From: Campylorhamphus procurvoides
Lineage: Eukaryota > Chordata > Aves > Passeriformes > Dendrocolaptidae
DNA: 64,000 nucleotides
Assembly: GCA_013396655.1 (NCBI GenBank)
Contig: WBMV01009275.1
Coordinates: 28,491-92,490, forward strand
Reading direction: 5' to 3'
In this document: one piece after another, positions 19,796 through 51,009 of the stretch
How positions within the stretch are numbered: the stretch's first letter is position 1
How the letters are laid out: each line of letters begins with the position of its first letter
The notes under the pieces: generated by a model
Seen by the model: only the letters and a program-made list of their open reading frames with translations
Database searches by the model: none
What the model was told of the DNA's origin: nothing
Translations under genes and position numbers: made by a program

Positions 19796-22784
19796 AGAGC
19801 ACTCATATTCATATCCACCCACGTCCTTCCTCTTGGAGGGCCCTCTGTCCTAGTTAGGGAGTCACAGAGCAGAGGACTTGAGAGTAGCTCTCAGGGTTAA
19901 AGATTTTGGATCACCAAACTACAAGAGAAGACTCCTTTTCCTACTGCAAAACCTCCTGCCATACAGTCACATTCTTGTGTTTTCAGTTCACGAGCTTAAT
20001 AATTCAGAACAGGCAGGAGAGGGAGGTTTCCACCAGCAAACAGAAAGGATCTGCAGCACTTCCCCTTCCCCCCTCCAGCCTGGCTGCTGCCTACATAAAA
20101 AGTGCCTCCTCACTGTCTGTCTCTCAGATAATCATTGGGATATGGAGAAGAAAATACACATCTTCAGGTCTGGCAGAAAGGGAGCAGCTGCCTGATAACT
20201 ATCTCCAGAAGGATCTATTTTCAGCATGACTGAATCCTTTCTCCTCCAGGGGAATGTGTGCCGTGCCGTCACCACTTTGCCGTGCAGGACAGTCCGTGTC
20301 CAGACATGGCTTTCAGCCTTCCTCTTCCCTTTTATCTGGGTTGTGTTTGCTTCTTGTCCCAGTGAAATCAAGGCCTGCAGAGATGGAAAGAGGATGGACA
20401 GAAAATTAATGGCTCCCAGGAAACACTGCATTCTTTTTTTGCATTGAGGCACTTGCACTTCTTTCAACAGATTTCTTGCTGAACAGATTTCTCCTTGCTG
20501 TGCCTGGATATAGGAAACATGGCAAAGTTTTCCCTGATGTAACTTTTTGGGATCTACAGAATTAAACTACAGTGAGATCTGGATCATCCATTTCAGATTA
20601 GAGACTGCGTCTTTGTAAGAGACCACTATACCAGTGTCCCATAAATGATAGCTGGGTGAGAGAGATGAGCTATATAAATTAAACCAAGTCCAAAGCAGCT
20701 GCTCAGTAGCTTAAACTGCTGTCCAGGGATGCTTATGACAGCTGACCAAACACTTTTCTTTTTGTGAGCTTTATGTTCTACACTACAACACTAAATGCTG
20801 GGTTATTTGCCCAACCTTTTTTTTGTACTTTCTCCTGCCTTCTCTTCCAGACTCCACAAACTTATTCAGGTTTCTTTCTCATCTAAATGTTCCCTGAGAG
20901 TTTATATACTACCTGTGTTCACAGCACATGCTCTTACAGCTGCCATTGCTTTAGCTCTAATTTCATTCAAACAGGTATTTTAAAGATCAACTAAAAACAC
21001 TGAAGGAGAAGTTCTAATTTTTGGTGTTTTATTTAGTTAATATAAAAGAGGAAAAAAAGGAAATTGATCTAAATTTAGAGATTTCAAGTGAAAGTAGTTG
21101 ATGTTTTAACATTTTATTTTCTTTTTATGACTGCCTGAAAGAGTTTATCTAATGCTGGTTCTTTCAGAGGATTTACTAGAATAGCCTTGCTCTTCAATTT
21201 GAATGGCACTGGACTATTTGACACTGAATTTTAATGCTGAATTCAGTCAGGCCCCAGCTGGTCTCCAGCACCAGAATTGTTTTTGGACTGCAGTACAACT
21301 GTTAGATAGGTGAGCCACACACTTGATGCCATCTAGAAATGCTGCTGATGGGGGAGGTAGTACTATTTAACGTAATGATTGTAAGTTTTAGCTGACTCGG
21401 TATGCAAATTATTCTTTGCATAGGGCCACAAGTCTATACACACCGTTCCGGAGAATTTTGCTAGATTTCAGTAGTCCTTCAATCCTCAAATGATTAAACC
21501 AAGCACCTTTCAGAGATTTCATTCCAAGACACCAAGTAAAGCCAACATACCCATAATCACATTATGTTAATGTTGAGTTTTATGCTGGTACTGAGCTACT
21601 CATACAGAGATACTAATGAAGACACAGGTCAATACCTCTGGTGGACACAGAAATGCCTGTTAGGGATCCACAGAAACAATAGTCTCTGAATTTCAGCCAG
21701 CATATATATTGTCACTGTGGATTTGCATATGCCCACAGAAACCCTCAGCCAAAGTAGGACCTCCTCCAACATTTAATGCAGGGTTAAGTGGGGCAGTATA
21801 TCATGCAGCCCCTCTACACCCAGGGCAATCAGGCAGCACTCCAAACATTCCTTGTCAGATGGTACCTTGTATGAATCCTGTAGCATTCCTCTGAACACAA
21901 GGCTGGTTTCCCTCCTGAGGAGGGAAATGCCAGTGAAGTTTGCCTGGCAGTCAGAGCTCAAGGGCTGCAGTCTCAGACCAGGGAGAACAGACTGGCAGAG
22001 AGTTTCTTCCCTGTTGACTCTGGGGACAGGGAACCTGCTCCTTCCCATTTCACTGGAGCAGGTTTATAGCTGCCATTTTTTTGTTCAAAGAATGCACTTA
22101 TTCTCTCTGATGATAGGAAAGCTGCCAGATACACACCTTCAAGATAATGGTGCTAATTCTACAGTTCTCCTACTGAACAGGGTCACAAGCTCCTACCCCT
22201 CAGCCCACAGGTTGCTTATTTCCACATAGCTGTTGTGATATTGAGAACAGCTTCAGTCAGAATGGACCACAACCACAGTTAAAACTAGATTCTGCTGGCT
22301 GTTAGTTCTGCCCTCCAGATTCTTCTCCAAGGATCTGAGAGAGACTAGTTTAATGAACTAGATAGTCCAGTATTTGAGATAGTGAAAGCCAAGTCTCTGA
22401 AGAAAATGGCAAATGGCAAACCAGCCTATATATTCTTGTTTCTGTGGACGTTCTGCTGAACCTACAGGTATCTCATCCTGTTTGTTTGGAAAGCATGAAG
22501 TTTACTGGGGGAATGTAGACATAGCTGTGTACTTGAGTTGCTTTGCTTTAAAGTCACAAAGAGTCTTTAGCTGGAAACTGATACATGGTTTAGTTAACTC
22601 AGTTATCAAGACAAGTAAGCAAGGCAGTAAAATTTGAGATTTTGTGATTCTACAGTTCTCGAGGCCCATTTAACATTAGTGTTTTCTCTGTTAAGGATAG
22701 TGTGCAGTTGAGGACTGGTGAGGCAAAACCCTGAGGTGAGTCTGGGCTCCAATAATGCAAAGCAAGTCCAAAACCCTAAACTCA
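19796..22784. other. Intergenic DNA, nothing recognised
   Basis: Three kilobases without a recognisable gene, CR1 or RNA. Several overlapping 60-125 codon frames are unsupported. Confidence 0.5.
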
Positions 22785-23500
22785 GACAGGAACAACCCCA
22801 GGCAACAGTATATGCTAGGTTCTGACCACCTGAAAAGCAGCTTTGCAAAAAAGGACCTGGGGGACCTGGGGGACCTGGGGGTCCTGGGAGACACGAAGTG
22901 GAACATGATCCACCTTCCTCTTTCTGTGAAGAAAGTGGATGGTGTCCTGGCCGCACCATGAACAGTGTTGCCAGCAGATAGAGGGAGGTGATCCTCACCC
23001 TTGATTCAGCACTGAGGTCACACCTGGAGTGCTGAGTCCAGTGCACACTGAATTGTGTGGGAGCCTTATACTGGCTCCCCAGTATAAGGGAGATATCGAG
23101 CTACTAGAGACGGTCCAGCAAAGGGCCAGTAGGATGAATGAGTGACTGGAGCATCTCTCTCCTAAGGAAAGGCTGGGAGAGCTGAGACTGTTGAGCCTGG
23201 AGAAGGGCAGGCTTGGGTGAATCTCATCCATGTCTATGAACGCCTGAGAAGGCGCACAGAGGATGGATCCAGGCTCTTTTCAGTGGTGCCTACTGACAAG
23301 ACTAGAAATAATGGGCACAGTCTGACACACAGGAGTTTCCCTGTGACAATCAGGAAACATTTTTTTCCTGTGAGGGCCACTGAGCACTGGCACAAGTTTC
23401 TCAGAACTATTGTGAAATCTCCATCTTTGGAGATATTCAAAAGCCATCTGGATGAAAGCATCTCCTTCATTGCTATGTCCTGCTTCACAACCCTTTTCTG
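22785..23500 (+). repeat. CR1 LINE fragment
   Basis: Sense CR1 from gaacaaccccaggcaacagt through gcctggagaagggcaggctt to ttggagatattcaaaagcc. A ten-base unit (ggacctgggg type) is tandemly repeated at about 22853-22885. Its reverse strand makes a GPP run that imitates collagen. Confidence 0.85.
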
Positions 23501-23875
23501 AGATTTGGACTACTTTCAGAGAAAGACTTTATGTTTCTATCACTGGCCTATGGGTACTTACTGACACTGCATTGAATCTCCAAAGCACTGCTGAGTGATT
23601 GCCAACACCTGGAGACACCTCAACTCACTGAGCTCTTCCTGTTCAAACCTTCCCTTCCCTTGGCATACCCAGAACTGCTTGCCCATGTGCTGCACTCTTG
23701 ACTGTGACAAAGATGGGTCCACATCCTGCACAGCACCACAGCAGAAACCCAGAAGAGCTCTCTGTGTGCAGTGGCTTTGTCAATGGTCACTGCAAAGGCA
23801 AAGATTTTTCAGTCCCCAAAGTCAGGTGTTGATCTAGCCTAGCACTCTCAGCTAAACTCTCCAGATAGAATAATA

Positions 23876-25505
23876 GAGTCAGAGAGTCCTTTATGTGGAA
23901 AAAGCCCTCCAAGATCACCAAGTCCTTCCTGTGCCCGATCCCCACTTTGTCACCCAGCCCAGAGCAGTGAGTGCCATGTCCAGTCATGCCTTGGACAGCT
24001 CCAGGGATGGGAATTCCAAATCTCCCTGGGCAGCCCCTCTCAATGCCTGACAGCCCCTCCAGTGAAGAAATTCTTCCTGATGTCCCCCCTGCTCCTGCCC
24101 TGGCCGAGCCTGAGGCCGTTCCCTCTGCTCCTGTCCCTGTTCCCTGGGAGAAGATCCCAACCCTCCCCTGGAACTATCAGGGAGTTGCAGAGCCAGAAGA
24201 TCCCCCCCGAACCTCCTTTTCTCCAGGCTGAGCCCTGCCAGCTCCCTCAGCCTCTCTTGCTGTTCCAGCCCCTTCCCCAGCTCTGTTCCCTTCCCTGGAC
24301 ACACTCCAGCCCCTCAGTGTCTTTCTCGCAGTGAGGGGCCCAGAACTGGACACAGCACTTGAGGTGTGGCCTCACCAGTGCCCAGGACAGTCACTGCCCT
24401 GCTCCTGCTGGACAGACTGATTTTGATACAGGCCAGGATAACACTTGCTTTCTTGCCCACCTGGCACATCCTGGCTCATGTTCAGTGACTGTTAACCAGC
24501 ACTCCCAGGTCCTTTTCTGCTGGACAACTTTCCAGGCACTCTTTCTGCAGTCCGTAGTGCTGTGAGGGGTTATTGTGGCCAAAGTGCAAGACCTGGCACT
24601 TGGCTTTATTGAACTTCACACCATTTCTCTTGGCCCATTGATCCAGCCTGTCCAGATCCCTTGGAAAGCCTTCCTGCCCTCCAGCAGACCAACACTCCCA
24701 CCTAGCTTGGTGTCATCTGTGAACTTGCTGAGGGTGCCTTTGATCTACTTATCCAGATCATTGTAAAGATATGAAACAGGACTGGGTCCAATACTGAGTC
24801 CTGGGGAACCCCACTGGACTGCCCCCAGCTGGATGTAACCCCATCCCCCACCAGTCTCTGGTCCAGTCATCAGCCCTTTTTTAACCCAAGGAAGATGCCC
24901 TTGTGTCCAAGCCATGGCTGTCAGTTTCTCCAGGTGAATTTCACCTGGGGGAGATGGTGTCAAAGTCTTTACTGAAGTCCAGGTAGACACATCCACAGCC
25001 TTTCCCTCACCCACCAGGCAGGTCGATCATGTTGGTCAGGGAGGACCTACCTTTCTGAAACCCAGGCTGGGCCTGCTCCTGTAGTTGCCCTGTACATACT
25101 GTGTGATCACAGTCAAGATGATCTCTTCCATAACCTCCCCCAGCACCAAGGTCAGGCCTGTAGTTCTCCAAATCCTCCTTCCATCCCTTCTTGTGGATGG
25201 GCATCACACTGGCACCTCCAGTCATCTGGTACCTCCATGGTGAGCCAGGACTGATGATAAATGATGGAGAGTGGCTGAAGAAACTCTTCCACCACCTCCC
25301 TCAGTGCTGTTGGCTGAATCCCATCTGGCCCTATGCACTTATGAGTGTCTAAATGGCTCAGCAGGTCACTAATTCCTCCTGGATTGCAGGGAGTTCATTC
25401 CATTCCTCATCCCTTTCTAACAGCTCAGGGGGCTAGTTGCCCTGAGGAAAGCCACACTTTTTGTTGACTACCAAGGCAAAGAAGGCATTAAATACCTCAG
25501 CCTAA
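23876..25505 (-). mobile_element. CR1 LINE, 3' part with ORF2 remnants, antisense
   Basis: The longest retrotransposon copy in the window. Read on the minus strand it contains degenerate pieces of CR1 ORF2: VMPIHKKGWKEDLENYRP (near 25200-25150), then GFQKGRSSLTNMI (near 25050) and EGKAVDVSTWTSVK (near 25000), which are reverse-transcriptase segments. Frames shift and stops interrupt, and the 5' part is missing, as is usual for CR1. It is a dead insertion between genes A and B. Confidence 0.92.
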
Positions 25506-25689
25506 ATCTGACAGGACTTAAAACAGTTCACTTGACTGTGTGCAATTCCAAAAACTAGACCAGTCTTTTTCCAGCACTACCAGCAAGTCCTCTTCCCCCG
25601 TCTCCAGCAGCATTGTACAGGCATGTCTGCCACCATCATTGCTCTGGTAAAGATCAATGTGGTGTTCTGGGCTGTACAAATGCCTAAGT

Positions 25690-26539
25690 GAGCAAGATGT
25701 TTCTGATGAAATGGAAGTGCTGGGCTGAGGATGTATTGGGTAGAGAGCATCTGAGACTTCATGCTGAGATGATGTGTTTGTGTATATGTCCATAGTGTAT
25801 ATGTTTGCATAGGTATGACTGAACAGAAGAATTTTGTATCGGTTGTAGGTAGGGAAAAAAAACTGCAGAAGGCATTCCAAATCAGAGTTATCCTTCCTAG
25901 CGTTACAGGCATGGGAATATCTGGATAAACTAAGAATTCGCCAATAAAATCAGGGAGCATCTCTTCCTCACTGGTACTAACTTGCAGGTCAGAAGTCTCA
26001 GCAGGTTTAACCCCTCACAAGGTTCACAATAACATTTCTTGGAGAATCTCCCACTTATTTGCAATCTGAAATGTGTGTAAAGAGGCATGCTTTGTATGTG
26101 CCTCTGCGTGTGTGCACACTCTTCCTGATATGCCCAAAGATGCCTCATGTTCCTGTCAGGTAGAACCTAGCCTCTCCCTGCTGCAGCTTTTGGCTGACCG
26201 TCCTGCTGTGCCTGTCATCCTGCTCAGCTCTTATACATCTGCAGCTCTGCCTTCAGGACTTTACCAACAAAACTTCCAAAAGCTTTTAATAATGCTAATT
26301 TATCTTTTAACATCCTGTTTTATCTATTGTACAACTGGAGTAGCTAGGACAGACATACCAAACAATCCATCCTGGGTTGTGCAGTGAGTCGGTGGGAAAG
26401 CCAGCAATAGAATCCATAAGTCCTGAATCCAAGTTCTCTAAGTGCTTTGACTAGTCCAGATTCCCTCCTTAACACCCTTGTGAGATTGTTTATAGAAGAT
26501 GTATTCATATAGCCAGTAAGACATTAAAATTTTCTAATT
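25690..26539 (+). repeat. Upstream flank of gene B, paralogous to gene C flank
   Basis: Blocks such as agtgctgggctgaggatgta and ccaagttctctaagtgcttt recur before gene C (60080-60315) in the same order, so the duplicated unit includes DNA about 1 kb upstream of the promoter. Confidence 0.65.
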
Positions 26540-26700
26540 ATATCTAGTCATGTCAAATGACAATTATGCCCTTAGTTCAGTTTGCCAGACAATGCTTTAC
26601 CAAAGAAGGTTTGCCAAAAATGTTTTGACCGAAGAAAGAGGAGGCATCTGTAGCATCTGCAGACGAGACCGTATAAAACGTCCCCGCGACACTTGTGCCC
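26540..26700 (+). promoter_or_regulatory. Gene B proximal promoter
   Basis: TATAAAA at 26672-26678, about 30 bases before the expected start of transcription. The upstream block gacaattatgcccttagttc, ttgccagacaatgcttta and the CArG-like ccaaaaatgt (26614-26623, one base off consensus) is largely shared with gene C. An E-box gCATCTGc lies just before the TATA box in both. The distal site at about 26490 reads TTGTTTATAG, one base off the MEF2-type site intact in gene C. Confidence 0.85.
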
Positions 26701-26722
26701 TGGCTCCAGGGAAAGCTCCAAG
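26700..26722 (+). other. Gene B non-coding exon 1
   Basis: From the TATA-predicted start (approximate) to the donor in ctccaag/gtaagt. Gene C has the same end (tttcaag/gtaagt). Confidence 0.65.
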
Positions 26723-26899
26723 GTAAGTGTGGGGGGTCTGCAGGCTGGCAGGAAGGGATGTGCCACAACATTCCTGCTGCCTCCAGTGCCCATGCCCTGG
26801 AGGGGACTCCATTATAAACCTGCTCTTAAGGCACCTGCACGTTTTCACTCTGGATTTCTGTGCAGCAGCATTTAAGGACCTGCCATTTCTGTTTTACAG

Positions 26900-26947
26900 C
26901 ACTGACCAGCTGCCAGCCTGCAAGCCACCCCTCTGGTGTCACAGGAG
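26900..26947 (+). other. Gene B non-coding exon 2
   Basis: 48 bases between ctgttttacag and a gtaaga donor. Two leader exons before the ATG exon are usual for this family. No counterpart was found in gene C. Confidence 0.6.
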
Positions 26948-28201
26948 GTAAGAACCTGATTTACTAATTCTTGGAGGGCAGAGACAGATCCATTTGGGTG
27001 GAGGTTCTGGCAGGCTCCCTGGTTCACCCTGTGTGCACACTGGGTGGGATTGCAGCAGAAAGCAGGGGTGGGGGCTTCCCAAGGCTGCATTTGAAGCCAT
27101 TGACCACTGATGACAGAACAGAAAATGGCTATGACATTCTTCAGTTCTGCTTAATTGACCTCACAGAAATCAAGGTGTGCTACTTTCCCATATTTGCTGT
27201 GGCAGCAGGAGAATGATACTAGATAAGCACAGCAGGAAAAAGTGCAAAATCTTGTATTCTACCCACGAATATATTAATTAATCATCTGAACAAACAGACT
27301 TTCTAATCACCTCTGTAAAGAGCCAGAATTCTCTTAGATGCCCATTTTTCAGATGCCCATTTTCTTACTCCAGACCAAAAATATATTTATTAACTAATGA
27401 ATAAAGAGGGAATAAATTTTACTAATGTAGCGAGAGAATTTTCAATTGCACTTGGCTAAATTTAGGTGCTTACATGTTGAATAAATCATCTGAAGAAATA
27501 CCCTTTTTTTCCCCTTTTAATATTTGAGAACTCATCTGTTCCTGGATTTTTTCAGTAAATATTTATTTTGGGTCTTAATACAGCCTTGGCAATTCCAATT
27601 TCAATGCTTGAATTTTATTTCACCCAAGTCAGAACACTGGGTCTGAAATTATTTAGGTATCATAGTTAGGGATAACAAATGCATAGAGCAAATTAAATTG
27701 TAGCAGAATATTAAAGGAGGACAAAACCTGCTATGCTTTTTTTTTTTCAGTTGACATGTTCATTAGCAAAATTCATTAATTTCCCACTACCTTCCATTAC
27801 CATTACATTTAATAGGTAAATGTCTAACAGATTCAATGTTTTCCAAGACTGTAGGTCATCTACACTAGAGTTTTTCAGTCGTTTCACTTCATTGTTCATC
27901 CTTCTAACAAATTCTCCAAATAGTGATAGTGAAACTTGCTCAACAAATTCATTCTTGTATTACTGGCAGAGTATTCTTAAAGCACCAAACCCACAGTTCT
28001 AAAAAGGTCATTAATATTCATTTAAAGACCTGACTACATCCATAAAAGTCTCTTATTTTTAAGTTGACATAAAACTAAGTTTCTAGTTATCTCATGTTAA
28101 AATACTCAGTGTATGAAGAGAAACCAAGGCGCAGGATATAAAACTTTTGCGAATCTTACAGAATAAATGAAAATAATCAGTGCCATATTGTTTCTTCTCA
28201 G
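26948..28201 (+). other. Gene B leader intron
   Basis: 1254 bases, A/T-rich in its 3' half. I recognise no repeat in it; it could hold an intronic enhancer but nothing shows this directly. Confidence 0.55.
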
Positions 28202-28237
28202 AGTTGTCTGCTGACATATCATTAGTAAAGAGCAGCC

Positions 28238-46010
<17,773 letters not shown>

Positions 46011-46135
46011 GATTGTCGTGAGGCAGCAGAGTGACCTGAGGGCTGCACAGAATGTGAAACTCTGGGTCACTTCCTTCTGAAACGAGTCTTTGGACCCACC
46101 TTAGTGTTTAGTGAATAAAGAGTAGATTCCTCTGC
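46011..46135 (+). other. Gene B 3' UTR
   Basis: Short 3' UTR from the stop to about 16 bases after AATAAA. The end is approximate. Confidence 0.8.
46114..46119 (+). terminator. Polyadenylation signal AATAAA, gene B
   Basis: Canonical AATAAA in gtgaataaagag, 104 bases after the TGA. Confidence 0.85.
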
Positions 46136-47713
46136 GTACACACCATGACCAGTGCTTTCTTTGGGTTTTGTTTTCTCATCACACTGGGGATATTGCATAT
46201 TCCTTACTTTTCCTGTGTGGGGGAAAGGAGGAGCTGATGCAAATGTTGGATTGAGGACCCGCACACTTGGAGGCTGTCCATTCCTGTGGAGACTCCTGAA
46301 AATCCAGCCTGTGCTCTCTTCTGTCTCCAGCAGCTCCTTGTCCTGCTCCCGCCTTCACATGCTCTTAATGCTGCTCCCATTGTCCTTTCAGCATAGCTTT
46401 CTTCCCATGTGAGAGGCAAGAATGGGTGATCCCTGTCCTTTTTCCTTGCCTTGCCCTTGTTTCTGATGCTGGCACTCACAAGCCCTAAACACCAGTCCCT
46501 GAGTAAGTAATCAGAAGTTACAGTGCAGTGCACTGCACTCTCAAGAACCGACAGTTCCTTGGCAGAGACCATTTCAGACACCAAGAGCACGGCTACAGCA
46601 CGCTGGCTGTGTCCCTCCATTGTGCCATCTTCCTTACTCTGGATTCCCTCAGCTGCTGCCACCTGCTCCCAGTTTCCCTTTAGTGGGCAAACAGCTGAGT
46701 CCTGTCTGGGGCCCTGTGCTGGAAGGACTTTCCCTTAGCGCCCACCTCTCACCCAGCACATGGACCAACAGACCTCCTCAACACGTTACCTCAAAGGTCA
46801 GCCTTGACTGCTCTTGCACAACACGCTGCGTGTGGCATTGTCTCAGACAAGGCAAAAGAAGAAAACAGCACCCCTCCATTCCTTCCTCCCAGTACTGTCA
46901 CTTGTGAGCATTGGCGAGCAGAACTTCTCTCACTGCTGGATCTCTGCAGAGAGCAACGGGAGGTGGTTCTTTAGGAGCAGACGCCAGATTTTAATCACAC
47001 AGACCTTGAGAAAGCCACTCAGCAACTGGCCAGACTAGTCCTCTATGACACAGCATGCACTGATCTGCCACCACAGCCAGGGCCTCTCGGCCTGAGCATT
47101 TGCCTGCCCGAGGCCACCTGTGAGCTGACTGCTCCTCTGGCGTGGCAGTCCCACCTGCAGCCATCTCCAAAGCTTCAGGCAGGGCTGGGGAGAGTCTAGA
47201 TGGCACACAGCATCCGTGAGGATCCCTGTTAGCTGTAATGGATGGTGCAAGCATCAGCTTCTGAGACTCCCTGAAATCCTGTTCTACAAACTCTGCACCA
47301 TCCTTTGCCTCCCATTGCCTGCATTGTGGAAGCTTGAGGATGTGTCACTAGAATGAAGGAATGCAGCCAGCAAAGCCAGGCACAGAGAAGAGAGGAGTGA
47401 GCCCTGGCCGTACTGGCAAGTGGGACACCAGGGGAGTTCCTTTGATGACTTGTCCAAAAGCTCTGCCTCAGAGGGCGCTGGTGGGAAAGAACACTCTAGT
47501 CACAGAAGAAGCAGCTCTCACACCATGGGTAAAACTGCGTCTCTTCTGACTTACCACAGCCTTCTTTAGACTGTTTCTTCCTCCAGCCTCCTGCCCCTTT
47601 CACTTGCACCCACTTACAATCCCTCTGGTATCTCCCCAGCTCTCATGGATGTGGTTGAAAACGAAGGAGGTAGCTACATGGAGACATCATGTGCTTCCTT
47701 TCCTCTGCTCTGA
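46136..47713. other. Intergenic DNA after gene B, nothing recognised
   Basis: GC-moderate sequence with unsupported open frames on both strands, up to 152 codons. No CR1 or gene named. Confidence 0.5.
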
Positions 47714-48065
47714 CAAAAGCCCAGAATAGCCCTGCTCTCACAAGTCTCTGCTCGGGGTCGTGCCTTTCTGTGGGGATGATTCACTTCCACTAATAGTGCC
47801 TGAAGACATTCCTGGGAGGGTAGGCTGCCTTCCCTGTCTCAGTGCAACGTGCTGCCGTGGAGGGCCTGGGCAAGTGTGCTGTGTCCCAAGACAGCAGATG
47901 CTATTCTTATCGCAGAGAGACTTGCTCCAGCACAGCTCCATTCCCAGCTGAAAGGTTAAACACCAGGACAGGGCTGGAGCATGCTCTCCCTGGTCAGTCT
48001 GCATGCCCGTGCCATGGTGCTGTGCTAACCCAGCACCCGGGAGCTCCATCCATCCCCTCCTGGGA
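47714..48065. repeat. Paralogous intergenic segment A, copy 2
   Basis: Partner of 12729-13076. The CAGCTG E-box is at 47945-47950. Flanks on either side do not align well, so similarity is confined to this block. Confidence 0.85.
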
Positions 48066-50259
48066 TGAGCTGGCCTGGGGGGCACAGAGGTGCCAGCTGC
48101 TGCCAGCCGGGCAGGACCAGGGGCAGGGCGCGGACCCCAGGGCGGGGAAACACGGCCCGGTGTGCCCCCCAGAACAGAACAGCATGGGTGGGATGGGCCA
48201 GGGAACACCGGGGAGTGTTGGGGTCACCAGTGCTGGGGAAAGGACCCTGCGCTGACTGAAGCTGACAGTGCCCTTGTGTTGCTTTGGAAAAGAGGCATCC
48301 AGCCAGTGTGGCAGGGTGGAATGGAATCAAACTTAAAAGGAGATGTTCAAAACTGGAGAAAATATCAGTAATTTTCAGGGGCAGATCTAATGAAGTGAAT
48401 TGAAGTGCTTTGGGAGGGTGAAATCGGACAGAAAAATCCATGTGGTTTCTCACTTGAGCCCGGGAGAAAAGCAATTGGGGTCACAGGTTTTTACACACTT
48501 AGCAATGTCAGACACTTTTGAAAATTACCTAATTATTCTATTAATTATATTGAATCTAATTATTGCCAGTATTAATACAAGTGCTCTTTCTGCGGTGCAG
48601 GATATGAATTTCTGCTGCCTTTATCTTAGACGTAGCTGACAGTACTTTGAATAGATGACATTTTGTAGCCCTCTGCTGAAAAAAGGAAAATATTCCTGTG
48701 GAGTAAGGAGGAGAGGAGCCAGAATGACAAGTATGAAGAATATGACTTAGAAAAAGGTATGTATAGAAATTCATTTTATAAGCCAAGAGATGAGCAAAAT
48801 AAAGTCTAGGGATATAAAAAAAATGTCAAGTGAAAATAAGTTTCATTAAGATATTCAGAGAGTTGTACCACCAGCACCAGAACGGTTTAATTTGAAGTTA
48901 AAAGGATTTGCAGTTAAGGAAATTCTTGAGTGAGAAAAATTGTACAGTAAAAACAGAGTATCTCTAATGTTGCAGGATCTCCTTCAACCTGCGCTTCCAA
49001 GTATCTGTTGTAGACAAGCATCTCTCAAGGACTGTGTAGANTCAAAAGAACAAGCAGGACTACAATTGGAAGAAGAAATCCTGTTCCTCATCTTCCTTGT
49101 CTTCCTCTGCTGTCTTGAGGTTTCCTTGTGCAGAAGGGACATGTTCCTCTGGGATATGTCAGCACGACCAGCTTCCTGGGAAACAGGGCTGCTGGGAGTG
49201 ACTATCACAACTACCTGCCCTGTTTAACTCGCATGGTTCTTACACTGAGAGCTGTTGGAACAGGGACATCCAAGCACTTTAACAGGGTGAAATGGCATCA
49301 GAATTAGAAGTAACTCTGGGAAACTGGAGAAGTAGTCTCAAATTTTCAGAAGGAAATTTAATGGAGAGAAAGAAAGTACTTTTGTGAAGATTAGACAAGA
49401 TGGTTTATGGCTCTTGAATTAAGACGAAAAGGAAGTGGAGGTTGTAACTCATCACAAGTTAACACTGAAAATAAAAATTTTTTTTTTTTATTTCTGAAGG
49501 CTTCTAGGGAATTTTTTTTTGTATTTGTGTTTGTATGTTATGCAGATCTAGAATATCTATGTAGTAGGAAGCAACTCACTGAATTGGATTGGTAATTAAG
49601 TGAATAAGAAAAACATCATCTTTACTTTGGACAATATATTTTGAACAAAATAAAATTATTAAAATATCTACCATAAATTTTAAATACCTGATATATGTGA
49701 TATTCCTTACTTGAAAGTTATCATATTCCCTAGGATTGTAAACTCATATTGCACTTAGTGGATGTTTCATTTTGCAGAGTTTTTTTTAGATTTCTTATAA
49801 CTAGTTGTAATTTTCAGTCTAACCTAGTCCTTTCAGACAAGTTTTGCTCTGCCTAATGTCATCTTTAGATAGATTATTCTAGTCCTGCATTTTCTCCCAG
49901 GAAGTGCAGCTTTACTGAGGATCAAATATATTACTTTATTAGGACTCATGTAGAACACCAATGAAAAACTAAAGCTCTACTTTCTTGGTTTGTGATTATC
50001 TGCCATGTGTGGGTGACTTTGCATTGATGCACTATTTTTAACATTGAGCTGTCTGTCATGTGATCACTATTAGTGCAATGATCCTGAAAAAACTCTTGAT
50101 CCATAATGGCCATAAAGAAACATCTCTCAGAGAAAAGTTTACAAAGCTGCAGGTAATGGACTCAAAAAGAGTTTCTGACCCGTCTGTCAGGGGATCAGTT
50201 CATCCTGGGACCTCACCATCACACCCCAGGCAAGGAGGAAATCACCTGCCACCTGAGCT
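48066..50259. other. Intergenic DNA with a weak internal repeat
   Basis: Stretches near 48270-48430 and 49255-49410 look alike (aggg-tggaatgg-atca, aactggaga, attttcag, aatg-ag) and may be an old local duplication. One undetermined base (n) is at 49041. No gene recognised. Confidence 0.4.
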
Positions 50260-50560
50260 TTGCTGCACAGCCCTTATGATAGTGCTCTTACACCCCTCAG
50301 CCCCACCAGGCCAGCATAGGACTGCTCAGAGAAACACAGTCCAGCACACGGGAAGGTTCTGGAATCAGAACCCAAAGAGGTAAAGTGCAAGCTTAGCTAC
50401 TGTATGAGTCCAACAGCAGTGTGGGGACATGGGATGGCTCTACTCCCCAGCCTGCAAGGCTCTGGGAATATAGGGCAGACTGGAGGGACTTGTCACTGAG
50501 CTGAGGAGACTAATCTGTGCCACCTGGCATGGCAGTGACCACTGCACATTTAGCTGGTTA
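50260..50560. repeat. Paralogous intergenic segment C, copy 2
   Basis: Partner of 15160-15440, with cagtccagcacac and caacagcagtgtgggg in order. Confidence 0.6.
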
Positions 50561-51009
50561 GACTAGTATTAAAATGGGGGAATTCTGCAGGAATACAGAT
50601 ATATCATGTCTTCCAGTGAGAGGTGTTATCCTATTACTCTCAAAAATTAGACCAAATTTTGAGAATCCTCCTTTTTTCAATGTAAATAATGAATATGGTA
50701 ATTACCAATAGAAAATATCTGGTGTCAAAATATTGCAAACTCTTTCTGCATTTGAGAACGCCTTGTATAATTCAGTTTTAATGTTCAGATAGCTTTCTTG
50801 TTTTATGAAGAAAGGAGGTAAACATTTTCTATATAATTGCAATATTCACTTAGAGAAACAAAAGATTAGTTGTGCAAATATATGCAAATCTATCTCCACA
50901 GTGTAGCCTCTACCCCCTTCTCTTGCACGTGCCGTCACAACAGAGAAACAAACCAATTAATCAAGGGTCTGCTAATTTTATTTCATGCTGCTGTTCTCAC
51001 TTCTTCTCC
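50561..51009. other. Intergenic DNA, nothing recognised
   Basis: A/T-rich gap between segments C and D. Confidence 0.5.

Noticed and set aside
22606..23046. Minus-strand frame with a GPPGPPGPP run, like collagen
   Set aside because: The run comes from tandem ggacctgggg units inside a CR1 copy; there is no collagen gene context.
47738..48208. 156-codon minus-strand frame over segment A copy 2
   Set aside because: The frame recurs in copy 1 only because the DNA is nearly identical; it ends differently and has no recognised motifs.
49041..49041. Undetermined base n
   Set aside because: An assembly ambiguity with no biological meaning by itself.
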